Of a stretch of 64,000 nt of DNA, positions 52,035 to 61,922 are shown piece by piece (position 1 is the first letter of the stretch; each line of letters opens with the position of its first letter). This DNA is from Vampirovibrio chlorellavorus (GTDB lineage Bacteria; Cyanobacteriota; Vampirovibrionia; Vampirovibrionales; Vampirovibrionaceae), in NCBI GenBank assembly GCA_903866275.1, contig CAIPMU010000014.1, positions 1 to 64,000 on the forward strand, written 5' to 3'. The position numbers and the translations under genes are program-made. The notes beneath the pieces were generated by a model, which did not search any database, was not told the origin of the DNA, and worked only from the letters and a program-made list of their open reading frames with translations.

Positions 52035-53411
52035 TTAAAACAACAGCTTAAACAGCGTAAAATGCCCATTAAACTTACGCGAGAGTTGTTTCAAATTCTG
52101 GGCGCTGGCGCGGGTATCGCTCAGGATGGCTTGAATTTCCTGATTTTTGTTGCCGTCGGTCAGCTGGTTGACGTTGTTCATCACGGCATCCAGTTTGTTC
52201 AGGGAGACATCCAGCTGGGTGACAATATGGCCCATTCTATTTTGCAAATCCTGATCCTGGGCGGTTTTACGCAGGGTGAGCATCAGCTGGGAGGCATTGC
52301 GCGAGGTATCGCGGGTATTCACAATGGTTTCTTTCAGGGCGGGGTCGTTCAAGAGACTTTGCATGGCATCAGAGGACTGGCGCAGGGACACAATGGTTTC
52401 CTGAACTTCCTGCTTGAGCTTGGGATCGCCGATGAGGGCGTTTACGTTTTTGCTGACGGTGGAGACATCCTGCATGAGGTGCTGACTGACGCCCACCAGA
52501 CTGCTCAGGTCTTCGCGGGTACTTTTGAAGAGGAGGTTGGCGTTTTCCATGACTTCACCGGCGCGAGCGGTTAACACTTCGGTGTTTTTAATGGTGCCGT
52601 GCAGGCTATCAATGGTTTCATCGGAAAGAAGCTGGTTGATCTTGTCGTTGGTCAGCTTCAGGGCCACTGCGGACTCCATTTGGATGTCCATAAAGCGCTT
52701 GAAGCGCATGGGGTCTTCCACGGTGTAAACCAGATCGCGATCCGGGGCTTTGGCGACGACGGGTTCGCGAGGGAGAATGCGTAAATAGTATTGCCCAGCC
52801 TGATCCACGGTTAACTCAAACAGGGGATCTTCCGGCATTTCCGCGCCCGGCAGGGTAATCAGGTAAGACAACCGGTAGCGAACCAGATTGTTGTCTTTGG
52901 TTTTTTCCACATGCTTGACACTGCCGACTTGCTTATAGCCGGTTTCATACAGGAACTTGACCGGGATGCCTTCCACGATGGCTTTGGCAGGTTCTTTAAA
53001 GGTGGTTAAGGTTACCTGATGCAGTTGGGGCGGCGTGATTTCCATAAACTGTTCGCCGATGAGGCCCGATTGCTCGATGGAGAGGCGGGAGCCTTTGGGG
53101 ATTTGCAGGTGCAGATCCTTGTTGATGGAAAAGCTGACATCCACATAGTAGTTGTTATCCTTGTACACTGGGGTAATGTCGGTGACAGTGCCGACTCGAA
53201 TCCCCATCATCTGCACGACGGAGCCTTCTCGCATGCCGTTGACGTCGTGGAAGCGTACAGTTTCCTTCGGGCCGTTGGCCACCCCCCAGCCGCGCAGCCA
53301 GATAAATGAGAACACCAGCAAACTGATGCTCAATAGGGTGAGAACCCCCACCTTGACCGTTGCCGTGCGTTGTTTTGCTGCGATGCTCATGAACCGTAAG
53401 CTGTATTCCAT
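52035..53411 (-). CDS. mlaD: MlaD/MCE-family lipid transport protein
   Basis: The 458-residue protein has an N-terminal membrane helix (GVLTLLSISLLVFSFIWLRG) and an MCE domain: VRFHDVNGMREGSVVQMMGI RVGTVTDI, and GLIGEQFMEITP. A long helical, coiled-coil C-terminal part follows, so it is longer than E. coli MlaD and more like extended MCE proteins that bridge the periplasm. It binds phospholipids and works with MlaF and MlaE. The start may be ATG 53390 instead (MSIAAKQRT); neither has a strong ribosome site. The 89-base gap to mlaF indicates one operon. Confidence 0.9.
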   Translation of the reverse strand: MEYSLRFMSIAAKQRTATVKVGVLTLLSISLLVFSFIWLRGWGVANGPKETVRFHDVNGMREGSVVQMMGIRVGTVTDITPVYKDNNYYVDVSFSINKDLHLQIPKGSRLSIEQSGLIGEQFMEITPPQLHQVTLTTFKEPAKAIVEGIPVKFLYETGYKQVGSVKHVEKTKDNNLVRYRLSYLITLPGAEMPEDPLFELTVDQAGQYYLRILPREPVVAKAPDRDLVYTVEDPMRFKRFMDIQMESAVALKLTNDKINQLLSDETIDSLHGTIKNTEVLTARAGEVMENANLLFKSTREDLSSLVGVSQHLMQDVSTVSKNVNALIGDPKLKQEVQETIVSLRQSSDAMQSLLNDPALKETIVNTRDTSRNASQLMLTLRKTAQDQDLQNRMGHIVTQLDVSLNKLDAVMNNVNQLTDGNKNQEIQAILSDTRASAQNLKQLSRKFNGHFTLFKLLF

Positions 53412-53500
53412 CCGACGGATAATAGGGTCATTATACCTTTAAACACCGATTGGCGCACGGTATAGCCGGGATGCGCCTGTGCTGTGGCTTTTTTGCCTGT

Positions 53501-54310
53501 TTAATGCTGCTCCAGGGCCATAGGGCCTTTCAGACTGGCGTGTGCAAATTGCTGAGCATAAGCATTATCGGTGCTCATCAGTTCCTTGGGGGTGCCAGTC
53601 CATTGCACTTCGCCCTCGTGAAGCAGAATCACGCGATCGGTGCGGTTGATGGTGGAGAACTGGTGCGTGACCACCACGCTGGCCGCGTTCAACTCATCGC
53701 GGAGCTTGCGAATGTAATCTTCAATCACGGTCGAAGCAATGGGGTCGAGTCCTGCGGTGGGCTCATCGTAGAGAATAATGCGGGGGTTGCTGACAATGGC
53801 GCGGGCAAAGCTGACCCGTTTTTTCATCCCGCCCGAGAGGGAGTTGGGGTACTGGTCTTCGATGCCTTCCAACCCAACCATACGCAGCTTTTCCGCCACA
53901 ATGTCCCGAATTTCAGCCACTGAATACTTTTTGCGACGCTGGGCACCTTGCCCCAAGGCTTTTTCATAGTCGCCGTCCGGGCGTTCCAGCAGGGAGAAAG
54001 CAACGTTCTCCAAAACGGTCAGGGAGTCAAACAGGGCGGAATACTGGAAGACCAGGCTGTAATTGGGATTAGACAAATGAACTTCACCCACATCCGGGGT
54101 TTCCAGCCCGCTGATGATGCGTAAGAGTGTGCTTTTACCGCATCCGCTGACCCCGATAATGCCCAAGGTTTCGTGCGCCTTGACCTCAAAGCTGATGTCC
54201 TTGAGGACGGGGCGGCCCCCAAAGGACTTGCCCACATGCGAGACCTGAATCAGGACTTCGCCGTCGCGGGGGTTCTCATTCTGGACTTCAAACTGTTCTT
54301 CTTCGGTCAT
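53501..54310 (-). CDS. mlaF: MlaF-type ABC transporter ATP-binding protein
   Basis: The 269-residue ATPase has Walker A GVSGCGKSTLL, the ABC signature LSGGMKKRVSFARAI, Walker B RIILYDEPTAGLDPI and the H-loop VVVTHQ. The LSGGM-K-K-R form of the signature is typical of the Mla/Ttg2 family. It powers lipid transport through MlaE. It lies one base from mlaE and upstream of mlaD. Confidence 0.95.
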   Translation of the reverse strand: MTEEEQFEVQNENPRDGEVLIQVSHVGKSFGGRPVLKDISFEVKAHETLGIIGVSGCGKSTLLRIISGLETPDVGEVHLSNPNYSLVFQYSALFDSLTVLENVAFSLLERPDGDYEKALGQGAQRRKKYSVAEIRDIVAEKLRMVGLEGIEDQYPNSLSGGMKKRVSFARAIVSNPRIILYDEPTAGLDPIASTVIEDYIRKLRDELNAASVVVTHQFSTINRTDRVILLHEGEVQWTGTPKELMSTDNAYAQQFAHASLKGPMALEQH

Positions 54311-54311
54311 T

Positions 54312-55148
54312 TTAGCTGCGGGTTCCGTAAATCATATAGGTTAGCACATAGTCCATCAGGGCCATCAGGATGAACGACCAGACCACGGCTCGGGTGGTGG
54401 CCAGACCCACTTCCCGCGAACCTCCCGTGGTGTTTATGCCAATGGTGGTGGACATAATAAAGATGATAAAGCCAAACACCCCGGACTTCAGGAGCATGGC
54501 CACCAGATCCTTGGTTTGGGTCTGTGTCCAGACTGAATCCAGATACTGCCCGTAACTCACCCCGGCCAGCAGATTGCTGACCAGCATGCCGCCCATAATG
54601 CCGGCAAAGGCGGTAATAATGTTCATCAGCGGCAGAGCCACGATCCCGGCCAATACGCGGGGCATGACCAGATAGCGAATCGGGCTGACGTGCAGTACTT
54701 CCAGTGCGCTGACCTGGCTCGTGATTTGCATGGCGCTGAGTTCAGCAGCGTAGGCCGAGCCGGCCATGGCGATCACGGCAAAGGCGGTCATAATCGGGGC
54801 CAATTCCCGGATTAAGGCCATCGATACCAGCGCGCCCACATAATCGCCCGCGCCCTGATTGACCATCTCCTTGGCAATTTGCAGGGAGATGACCATGCCG
54901 GCAAAAATGGTCATAATCAGTGAAATGCCCAGCGTATCAATGCCTACAAAAGCCAGTTGTTGCAAGAAGTGCCTAAAGTTGAACTGTCCGGTGGCGATAA
55001 AGCGAATCACCTGGGCGCTGTACTGTACCGCGCTGCCGATGGTATCCAGTAAAAAACGCCACTCCCATTTCACCGCGGCCAAGGCTTTGCGGGTGTAGGG
55101 AAAGAGCACCATTTTTTCAGGCGGTGGCGTTAATTCTGGTGTGGTCAT
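54312..55148 (-). CDS. mlaE: MlaE-type ABC transporter permease
   Basis: The 278-residue inner-membrane permease has the MlaE family pattern: GIDTLGISLIMTIFAGMVIS LQIAKE, then VSMALIRELAPIMTAFAVIA MAGSAYAAELSAM, and the C-terminal TTIGINTTGGSREVGLATTR AVVWSFI. Six hydrophobic helices are visible. It is the first gene of mlaE-mlaF-mlaD on the minus strand. Confidence 0.95.
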   Translation of the reverse strand: MTTPELTPPPEKMVLFPYTRKALAAVKWEWRFLLDTIGSAVQYSAQVIRFIATGQFNFRHFLQQLAFVGIDTLGISLIMTIFAGMVISLQIAKEMVNQGAGDYVGALVSMALIRELAPIMTAFAVIAMAGSAYAAELSAMQITSQVSALEVLHVSPIRYLVMPRVLAGIVALPLMNIITAFAGIMGGMLVSNLLAGVSYGQYLDSVWTQTQTKDLVAMLLKSGVFGFIIFIMSTTIGINTTGGSREVGLATTRAVVWSFILMALMDYVLTYMIYGTRS

Positions 55149-55233
55149 GTATTTATTCTAACCGTTGCGGGCCTGAATCCCCAACACCCGATTCTATGTG
55201 CTTGGGTTGAGGGCACTGTTTCCGGGCTGGGAG

Positions 55234-56184
55234 TTATCCCACCAGCGCTTTTTGCAGGAGTACCAATAAAAAGACGCCGAGGCTGATTTTGCCGTTGATG
55301 TTAAAGAAGGCTTCGTTCACCTTCTCCAGCCGGATGGGCGTTTGCCCGTCGCCTTGAATCAGGCGATGTTCATAGATCAACATCCCGGCGGTCATGGCGA
55401 TGGCTACCCAGAAAAAGCCACTGGTTTGTGGGGACAGCAGCGCAAACAGGATCAGTAGGCCCACAGTCAGCGCATGAAAAATCCGGCTGACGGCCAAGGC
55501 CCGGTTCAGGCCCAAAGCCACGGGGATGCTTTTCAGGCCCGCCTGCTGATCAAAGCCGTAATCCTGACAGGCATAAATAATATCGAAGCCGGCCACCCAA
55601 AAGACGATGGCCCAGCCGAAAATCACCGGCAGCCAGGTGAGTTGCCCGGTGACCGCCAGCCATCCCCCCACTGCCGAAGAACCCAGCGCCACCCCCAGCA
55701 CCAAGTGGGCCAGCGGCGAGAAAAGCTTCATATAGGAATAGATGGTGAGCACCAAAAAAGCCACCGGCAACAATTGGCGACAGATCACGGGCAGCTGAAA
55801 CGTTGCGCCCACCAAGAGCGCCGCCGCAGCCAGAATCAAGGCCCAGGCCTCTCCGGTTTTCACTCGGCCTGCGGGCATGGAGCGGTTTTGCGTGCGTGGG
55901 TTTTTCCCGTCAATGCGGGTATCAATCAGGCGGTTTAGGCCCATCGCGTAAGTGCGCCCACCCACCATGGCCAAGACGATCCATAATACAGTGTGCCATG
56001 CTGGCCACTGGTGCAAGGGCGTGGCCAGCAACATCGCCGATAAGGCGAAGGGCAGCGCAAAAATGGTGTGCTCAAACTTGACCAGTTCGGCGTATTCGGC
56101 AATTCTGGCCCTCAGGCCAGTGGGCACGGGATGGACGTTTGGCGGCGTATAGGTCGACGGGGTGTCAGAAGCGGGTTGGGTCAC
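55234..56184 (-). CDS. UbiA-family prenyltransferase (UbiA/MqnP type)
   Basis: The protein (316 aa from GTG 56184) attaches a polyprenyl chain to an aromatic quinone precursor. The first Asp motif is NRLIDTRIDGKNPRTQNRSM PAG and the second lies in the loop CQDYGFDQQAGLKSIPVALG; about nine membrane helices are visible. I prefer GTG 56184 (GGAAAG five bases upstream) over TTG 56196. UbiA (4-hydroxybenzoate) and MqnP (futalosine-route menaquinone) look alike here, so the symbol is left open. It is divergent from the HtrA gene. Confidence 0.88.
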   Translation of the reverse strand: MTQPASDTPSTYTPPNVHPVPTGLRARIAEYAELVKFEHTIFALPFALSAMLLATPLHQWPAWHTVLWIVLAMVGGRTYAMGLNRLIDTRIDGKNPRTQNRSMPAGRVKTGEAWALILAAAALLVGATFQLPVICRQLLPVAFLVLTIYSYMKLFSPLAHLVLGVALGSSAVGGWLAVTGQLTWLPVIFGWAIVFWVAGFDIIYACQDYGFDQQAGLKSIPVALGLNRALAVSRIFHALTVGLLILFALLSPQTSGFFWVAIAMTAGMLIYEHRLIQGDGQTPIRLEKVNEAFFNINGKISLGVFLLVLLQKALVG

Positions 56185-56292
56185 AGGACTTTCCAATCTG
56201 CCGGGCAGTGCCTGAACGGCAACAGTTATTGTAAAATAGTGACCATATTTTAGGCATAAAGTGCGTTAAGGTGAAAGACGGAGCGTAACGGT

Positions 56293-57465
56293 ATGAACTG
56301 GATGCGTTGGAATGCACAACTGCGTCAGGCGGCCAAACTGCTGGGGTTTTCTTTTTCGGTCTGCCTGTTAAGTCTGTTGATGAGTTGTATGATCCAGTGG
56401 CCCTTAACCCCTCAGGGGCAGCCTGCTAGTGGGCTTCCTGCCGTGCTGGCCGCCGGAGAATTCACTGCCCTGTTGCCTCAAGAGAAGATTAACATCGCCG
56501 TGTATAAGCAAGTCAGTCCGGCGGTGGTCAACATCAGCAGCACCGTGCTGGCCGTGGATGTGTTTTCCAATGTGATCCCCGAAGAGGGTGCGGGTTCAGG
56601 CATCATTCTGACGCCCGACGGGTATATTCTCACCAACGCGCACGTGGTGGCCGACGCTCAGAAGCTGGAAGTCATGCTGCTGAACGGCAAAACTTACAAG
56701 GCCAAGCTCGTTGGTGGTGATGTCAGTCGCGATGTGGCCCTGATCAAGATTGATCCAGGCACCGTGAAACTGCCCACCATCAGCTTGGGCGATTCCTCAC
56801 ACTTGCAGGTGGGGCAGATGGTCTATGCCATCGGCAACCCTTTTGGCCTGAACAGTACCCTCACCACGGGTGTGATTAGCAGTCTGGGCCGGACGTTAAA
56901 GGCACAAAATGGTCGCCTGATGGAAAATATCATCCAGACCGATGCGGCCATTAACCCCGGCAACTCCGGCGGCCCACTCCTTAATAGTGCGGGCCAGCTG
57001 ATTGGTATTAATACAGCTATTTTCAGCCCCTCGGGGAGCAATGCGGGCATTGGCTTTGCCATTCCGGTTAATTCCGCTCGTCGCATCGCGCAAGATCTTA
57101 TTGCCACCGGGCATGTGGTTCGGCCCTATCTGGGGATTGAAATTGGGCTGGAAATTACCCCGCAAATCGCGGAAGCCTTGAGTTTGACCACCCAGCAAGG
57201 GCTGACCATTGCGCGTGTCCTGAAAGGGGCGCCTGCTGAAAAGGCTGGCCTGCATGGGGCCGGTAAAGTGCTGGTCCTCGGTAACCGACAAATCCCCGTG
57301 GGGGGTGATATTATTGTGGCTTATGATGGTCAGCCGGCTACCAGCGCAGAGCGCTTCATGAATTACATCGAATCCAAACGCCCCGGCGATTCAGTGCGCT
57401 TCAGCATCAATCGGAACGGTCAACTCCTGACCATCTCCCTCAAGCTGGAAGAGCGTCCTCGATAG
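56293..57465 (+). CDS. HtrA/Deg-family serine protease with one PDZ domain
   Basis: The 390-residue protein has an N-terminal membrane/signal segment (LLGFSFSVCLLSLLMSCMIQ) and a trypsin-like domain with the triad His (YILTNAHVVADA), Asp (SRDVALIKI) and Ser (INPGNSGGPLLNSAGQLIGI N). A single PDZ domain (about 285-385) contains GLTIARVLKGAPAEKAGLHG. One PDZ and an anchor make it closer to DegS or cyanobacterial HhoA/HhoB/HtrA proteins than to two-PDZ DegP. It acts in the periplasm on misfolded or regulatory proteins. It lies just upstream of a response regulator gene. Confidence 0.94.
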   Translation: MNWMRWNAQLRQAAKLLGFSFSVCLLSLLMSCMIQWPLTPQGQPASGLPAVLAAGEFTALLPQEKINIAVYKQVSPAVVNISSTVLAVDVFSNVIPEEGAGSGIILTPDGYILTNAHVVADAQKLEVMLLNGKTYKAKLVGGDVSRDVALIKIDPGTVKLPTISLGDSSHLQVGQMVYAIGNPFGLNSTLTTGVISSLGRTLKAQNGRLMENIIQTDAAINPGNSGGPLLNSAGQLIGINTAIFSPSGSNAGIGFAIPVNSARRIAQDLIATGHVVRPYLGIEIGLEITPQIAEALSLTTQQGLTIARVLKGAPAEKAGLHGAGKVLVLGNRQIPVGGDIIVAYDGQPATSAERFMNYIESKRPGDSVRFSINRNGQLLTISLKLEERPR

Positions 57466-57537
57466 TCAGTGTGATTTTAGTTTCCCCGGTTGAATCCCTT
57501 CAGTTTAGTGCCCTCTCAGGAAGGAAACCGCCCGATT

Positions 57538-58257
57538 ATGGCGAAAATCATCGTCGTCGATGACGACCCCTCGATTCAAACCCTGATTCGGGTCAATCTG
57601 GAGATGCAGGGGTATCAGGCACTCACGGCCAACGATGGCGTGGAAGGCTACGCCCTGATTCAGCAGGAAACCCCGGATTTGATCATTCTGGATGTGATGA
57701 TGCCCAATATGGACGGGTATAGCGTTTGCCAGCGGGTGCGCAAAAATCCGGGACTGGAGCATATTCCAGTGCTCATGCTGACCGCCCTGGGCGTGGTGGA
57801 AGACAAGGTCAAGGGCTTTGAAGTGGGCGCGGATGATTATCTGGTGAAGCCCTTTGACCTGTCTGAGCTGCAAGTGCGGGTGCGTGCCCTGTTGCGGCGT
57901 TCTGGCAAGCTGCCCAAGTCGGCGGTCAGTCAGGAGATCCTCTCAGTGGGCGATATTACGCTTATTCCCGAGAATTTAGAGGCCAAGATCAAGCAGCATA
58001 TTGTCAAGCTGACCCCCACCGAGTTTGAAATCCTGAACGCCCTGCTGCAAAACCATCATCAGGCCATCGCTTTGGGCAAGTTGCTGCAAGAGGTGTGGGG
58101 TTATTCCCCCGACGATGACGTGGAAACCATCCGGGTGCACGTGCGTCATCTGCGCGCCAAGCTGGAAAAGGTCTCGGATGGGAAGGTTTACATTGAGACC
58201 ATTTACGGCGGCGGCTATCGGCTGATCCCTGAAGGCATGGTCAAAGACAAGCGCTAG
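57538..58257 (+). CDS. OmpR/PhoB-type response regulator
   Basis: From ATG 57538 (MAKIIVVDDDPSIQTLIRVN) the protein is 239 residues; AGGAAGGAAA lies upstream, and an in-frame ATG at 57490 adds 16 residues unlike any receiver domain. The receiver domain has acidic D-D-D near residue 10, the phosphorylated Asp in LIILDVMMPNMDGY, Thr in LMLTALG and Lys in LVKPFD. The winged-helix DNA-binding domain ends VRHLRAKLEKV and YGGGYRLIPEG. No sensor kinase is adjacent. The 24-base spacing from the HtrA stop to the earlier ATG suggests co-transcription. Confidence 0.94.
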   Translation: MAKIIVVDDDPSIQTLIRVNLEMQGYQALTANDGVEGYALIQQETPDLIILDVMMPNMDGYSVCQRVRKNPGLEHIPVLMLTALGVVEDKVKGFEVGADDYLVKPFDLSELQVRVRALLRRSGKLPKSAVSQEILSVGDITLIPENLEAKIKQHIVKLTPTEFEILNALLQNHHQAIALGKLLQEVWGYSPDDDVETIRVHVRHLRAKLEKVSDGKVYIETIYGGGYRLIPEGMVKDKR

Positions 58258-58353
58258 CAGGCTTGGCATTTGGCGCATTTGGTGTATTCTGATGGCCATG
58301 CCATGATGACCCTGTGTTGGCTTTGCCTGTAGATCTTGCTACCGGGCGACAAG

Positions 58354-58382
58354 TTGACATTGATTTCTGCTTTGGCTACATT
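58354..58382 (+). promoter_or_regulatory. rpsL: Near-consensus sigma70 promoter of the str operon
   Basis: TTGACA (58354-58359) and TACATT (58377-58382) are spaced by exactly 17 bases in the 324-base gap between the response regulator gene and rpsL. Transcription would start near 58389, leaving an rpsL leader of about 190 bases. The leader is GC-rich and may fold, but no specific regulatory element was recognised. Confidence 0.8.
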
Positions 58383-58581
58383 AATCATCCAAGAAAGTGT
58401 ATGCTCACTTCCCTTGCCCCCTCGGAAACAGGATTGCAGAAGCGATAAGCCAAACCCCGCAGGCCAGCGGTCAGGCCCGCCCCCGACAAGCCAGATCCGG
58501 GAACACTTCTCATCTCAATCGATTGATCGTGTGAAATTCCCAGTGCAGATTTAACAAAAAACCGTTTTAGGAGGTTATCCC

Positions 58582-58977
58582 TTGCCAACAATCGCTCAAC
58601 TCGTCCGGAAGGAACGGAAAAAGGCCCAGTACAAAACGAAGTCGCCCGCGCTGGCTTCCAACCCGCAAAAACGTGGCGTTTGCACCCGTGTGTACACCAC
58701 GACCCCTAAAAAGCCGAACTCCGCGTTGCGCAAAGTGGCTCGTGTTCGCTTGACCAATGGCTTTGAAGTCACTTCTTACATTCCGGGCGTTGGCCACAAC
58801 CTGCAAGAGCACTCTGTGGTGTTGATTCGTGGCGGTCGGGTTAAGGATTTGCCCGGTGTGCGTTACCACATCATCCGTGGCACCCTGGACGCTGCTGGCG
58901 TGAAAGATCGCAAGCAAAGCCGCAGCAAGTATGGCGCCAAGAAAAATCAGCCTGCTGCTACGGGCAAAAAGAAATAA
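58582..58977 (+). CDS. rpsL: 30S ribosomal protein S12
   Basis: S12 lies in the decoding centre. The sequence [20 protein letters not shown], then [27 protein letters not shown] and [26 protein letters not shown] is unmistakable, and the Lys residues at the usual streptomycin-resistance positions ([15 protein letters not shown]) are wild type. The start codon is TTG, with AGGAGG 7 bases upstream. First gene of the str operon. Confidence 0.98.
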   Translation: MPTIAQLVRKERKKAQYKTKSPALASNPQKRGVCTRVYTTTPKKPNSALRKVARVRLTNGFEVTSYIPGVGHNLQEHSVVLIRGGRVKDLPGVRYHIIRGTLDAAGVKDRKQSRSKYGAKKNQPAATGKKK

Positions 58978-59023
58978 ATTTATTGAAGTCATTCAGAAGT
59001 AAGAAGCAAGGAGTTTTTAGTCT

Positions 59024-59494
59024 ATGTCGCGTCGCTCGAAGCCGAAAAAGCGCATTCCGATGCCAGATCCCCTCTTTAGTGATGTGGAAGTTGCCAAATT
59101 CATCAACCGTTTGATGACTCGCGGCAAGAAAAGCGTTGCTGAACGTATTTTTTACGAGGCAGTCGAATTGCTGGAAGGCAAAACCGAAGACAAAGGCATT
59201 GACGTTTTCCGCAAAGCCTTGCGTAAAGCCAAGCCCTTGGTTCGTGTTAAAGCCCGTCGTGTGGGTGGTTCCACGTATCAGGTGCCTATCGAAGTTCGTG
59301 AAGACGAAGGCTTGGCCATTGGGTCTCGCTGGCTGATTGAATACGCCCGCAAGCGTAAAGGCCGTTCCATGACCGACAAATTGGCGGCGGAATTGCTGGA
59401 TACCTACCGGGGCGCTGGTACGACCGTGAAGAAACGGGAAGACACGCACAAAATGGCGGAAGCCAACAAGGCATTTGCCCACTACCGCTTCTAA
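59024..59494 (+). CDS. rpsG: 30S ribosomal protein S7
   Basis: S7 nucleates assembly of the 30S head. The 156-residue protein begins MSRRSKPKKRIPMPDPLFSD and contains FINRLMTRGKKSVAERIFYE A and RRVGGSTYQVPIEVREDEGL A, with the end HKMAEANKAFAHYRF. AAGGAG precedes the ATG. It follows rpsL by 46 bases. Confidence 0.98.
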   Translation: MSRRSKPKKRIPMPDPLFSDVEVAKFINRLMTRGKKSVAERIFYEAVELLEGKTEDKGIDVFRKALRKAKPLVRVKARRVGGSTYQVPIEVREDEGLAIGSRWLIEYARKRKGRSMTDKLAAELLDTYRGAGTTVKKREDTHKMAEANKAFAHYRF

Positions 59495-59508
59495 TTGAAT
59501 TCACTGAG

Positions 59509-59535
59509 TGACACTTGTCCCCGGGACAGGTGTCA
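59509..59535 (+). promoter_or_regulatory. Strong hairpin between rpsG and fusA
   Basis: TGACACTTGTCC (59509-59520) pairs with GGACAGGTGTCA (59524-59535), a 12-bp stem with one G-T wobble and a 3-base loop, 15 bases after the rpsG stop. The following sequence ATTTGGCTTTT is only weakly T-rich, so partial termination or an mRNA processing/stability site that lowers or adjusts fusA transcription is more likely than full termination. Confidence 0.65.
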
Positions 59536-59613
59536 TTTGGCTTTTACCCATACTCTCCTCAAGCATTTTGATTCATTACAGCTCTATTTACAGCGACAAA
59601 CGAGGTTTACACC

Positions 59614-61713
59614 GTGGCCAGAAAGACCCCACTCGAGAAGATCCGCAACATCGGTATCGCCGCGCACATTGATGCCGGTAAAACCACTGCCACCGAGCGG
59701 ATTTTGTACTTCACCGGCAAAATTCACAAACTGGGCGAAGTTCATGAAGGAACCGCCGTAACCGATTGGATGGAACAAGAGCGCGAGCGCGGCATCACCA
59801 TCACTTCGGCTGCTATTACCTCCTACTGGAAAGATTACCAGATCAACATCATTGACACCCCAGGCCACGTGGACTTCACCATCGAAGTAGAACGCTCCTT
59901 GCGCGTACTGGACGGTGTGGTTGCTGTGTTCTGCGCGGTGGGCGGCGTTCAATCGCAATCCGAAACCGTGTGGCGTCAAGCCGATCGATATCAGGTTCCT
60001 CGTATGGTTTTCGTGAACAAGATGGATCGTACCGGCTCCAACTTCTACCGCGTGGTGGAGCAAATTCGCACCCGTTTGGGCGCCAACGCGCACCCCATTC
60101 AAATGCCCATCGGCGATGAAGAAGATCAAATCCGCGGGATTATCGATCTCTTGACCGAGCGCGCTTACATCTTCAAAAACGATGTCGGTACCGATATCGA
60201 AGAAACCGATATCCCCGCTGATTACGCTGAAAAAGCGGCTGCAGCCCGCGAGAGCCTCGTTGAAGGCATCGTGGAAACCGATGATGCCTTGATGGAAAAA
60301 TACTTCGGCGGTGAAGCCCTCTCTGTGGCTGAGCTGAAAGCCGCTTTGCGCAAAGCGGTCTGCGATGTAAAAATCGTGCCCGTGACCTGCGGTACGGCCT
60401 TCAAAAACAAAGGGATGCAGTTGTTGCTGGATAACGTTATCGACTTCCTGCCTTCTCCCTTGGAAGTTCCCAGTATTCAAGGTCGCAATATTGATGGCAC
60501 CGATACCGAGCGCAAGAGCGATGACAACGAGCCTTTCGCCGCGTTAGCGTTCAAAATCATGACCGACCCTTATGTGGGCCGTCTGACCTTCTGCCGCGTA
60601 TACAGCGGTGTGTTGAACGCCGGTAGCTATGTGTTGAACGCTACCAAAGGCAAAAAAGAACGCATCAGCCGCTTGCTGCAAATGGAAGCCGATGACCGCA
60701 AAGAGATCGATGAAGTTCGCGCCGGTGATATTTTCGCCGTGGTGGGCTTGAAAGATACCACCACCGGGGACACCCTGTGTGCGGAAAACTCGCCGGTTAT
60801 TTTGGAATCGATCCACATTCCCGATCCTGTAATCGAAGTGGCTATCGAACCCAAAACCAAAGCGGACCAAGAAAAACTGTCCAACTCCATGTCCAAATTG
60901 GCCGAAGAAGATCCCACCTTCCGGGTGCGGGTCGACCAGGAGACGGGTCAAACCGTTATCGCCGGGATGGGCGAGTTGCACTTGGAAATCATCGTGGATC
61001 GTCTGCTTCGTGAATTTAAAGTCGAAGCCAACGTGGGTAAACCCCAGGTTGCGTATCGAGAAACCATCACCAAAACGGTGGAAGCCGAAGGCAAATACGT
61101 CCGCCAGTCCGGTGGTCGGGGTCAATACGGTCACGTATGGATCCGCCTGGAGCCCCTGGAGCGCGGCAGCGGTTTCGTGTTCGAGAACAAAATTGTGGGC
61201 GGCACGGTACCCAAAGAATACGTGGGCCCCGCTTCCAAAGGGATCGAAGAAGCCCTGCAAGGCGGGATCATCGCCGGTTACGAGTTGATCGATGTGAAAG
61301 CCACCCTGTTTGATGGTAGCTACCACGATGTTGACTCCAACGAGATGGCCTTTAAAATCGCTGGCTCGATGGCTGCCAAAGCCGGGGTGCCTAAAGCGGG
61401 TCCTCAGTTGCTGGAGCCTGTCATGAAAGTTGAAATCGAAGTGCCGGATGACTTTATGGGTGATGTAATCGGTGACCTTTCCAGCCGTCGTGGCCGGATT
61501 GAAGGGATGGAGCCCATCGCCAACACTGGTATCCAGAAAATCCGCTCGATGGTGCCTTTGGCCGAGATGTTCGGTTACGCCACCGATATTCGCAGCAAGA
61601 CTCAAGGTCGCGGTACCTTCAGCATGGAGTTCGCTCACTACGAACCGATGCCGAACAACATCGCCGAAACCTTGATCGCCAAACACAGAGGCCAAGCGGC
61701 AGCGACTACCTAG
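59614..61713 (+). CDS. fusA: Translation elongation factor G
   Basis: EF-G drives ribosome translocation with GTP. The 699-residue protein starts with GTG and shows the G-domain motifs [40 protein letters not shown] and [12 protein letters not shown]. Domains II-V end with the conserved [33 protein letters not shown]. The length is standard. Third gene of the str operon; tufA would be expected next in many genomes but is not found here, and the operon ends with a terminator. Confidence 0.98.
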   Translation: MARKTPLEKIRNIGIAAHIDAGKTTATERILYFTGKIHKLGEVHEGTAVTDWMEQERERGITITSAAITSYWKDYQINIIDTPGHVDFTIEVERSLRVLDGVVAVFCAVGGVQSQSETVWRQADRYQVPRMVFVNKMDRTGSNFYRVVEQIRTRLGANAHPIQMPIGDEEDQIRGIIDLLTERAYIFKNDVGTDIEETDIPADYAEKAAAARESLVEGIVETDDALMEKYFGGEALSVAELKAALRKAVCDVKIVPVTCGTAFKNKGMQLLLDNVIDFLPSPLEVPSIQGRNIDGTDTERKSDDNEPFAALAFKIMTDPYVGRLTFCRVYSGVLNAGSYVLNATKGKKERISRLLQMEADDRKEIDEVRAGDIFAVVGLKDTTTGDTLCAENSPVILESIHIPDPVIEVAIEPKTKADQEKLSNSMSKLAEEDPTFRVRVDQETGQTVIAGMGELHLEIIVDRLLREFKVEANVGKPQVAYRETITKTVEAEGKYVRQSGGRGQYGHVWIRLEPLERGSGFVFENKIVGGTVPKEYVGPASKGIEEALQGGIIAGYELIDVKATLFDGSYHDVDSNEMAFKIAGSMAAKAGVPKAGPQLLEPVMKVEIEVPDDFMGDVIGDLSSRRGRIEGMEPIANTGIQKIRSMVPLAEMFGYATDIRSKTQGRGTFSMEFAHYEPMPNNIAETLIAKHRGQAAATT

Positions 61714-61735
61714 AGTCGATTCAAAACTACTTCAA

Positions 61736-61767
61736 AAAAGCGCCAGCTCAATCGAGTTGGCGCTTTT
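61736..61767 (+). terminator. Rho-independent terminator after fusA
   Basis: AAAAGCGCCAGCTC (61736-61749) pairs with GAGTTGGCGCTTTT (61754-61767), 14 bp with one G-T wobble and a 4-base loop, 22 bases after the fusA stop. It ends the str operon. Confidence 0.88.
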
Positions 61768-61922
61768 GTCATGTCGGCTTTTTGCCGAAATCCAGTATCA
61801 CCCAGGCTAAGCGCGGATTGCACAAAGTTTATCTTGTACAGCTTGTTCAAAACCAGAGTCTAAATACTGGCACGCATGCCGCATGAGCACCAGGTGAATG
61901 ATGTTTGGTTGTAACGGGCTTG

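Noticed and set aside
60544-61695. Minus-strand open frame of 383 codons over fusA
   Set aside because: Antisense to EF-G with no family resemblance; fusA codon usage explains the open frame.
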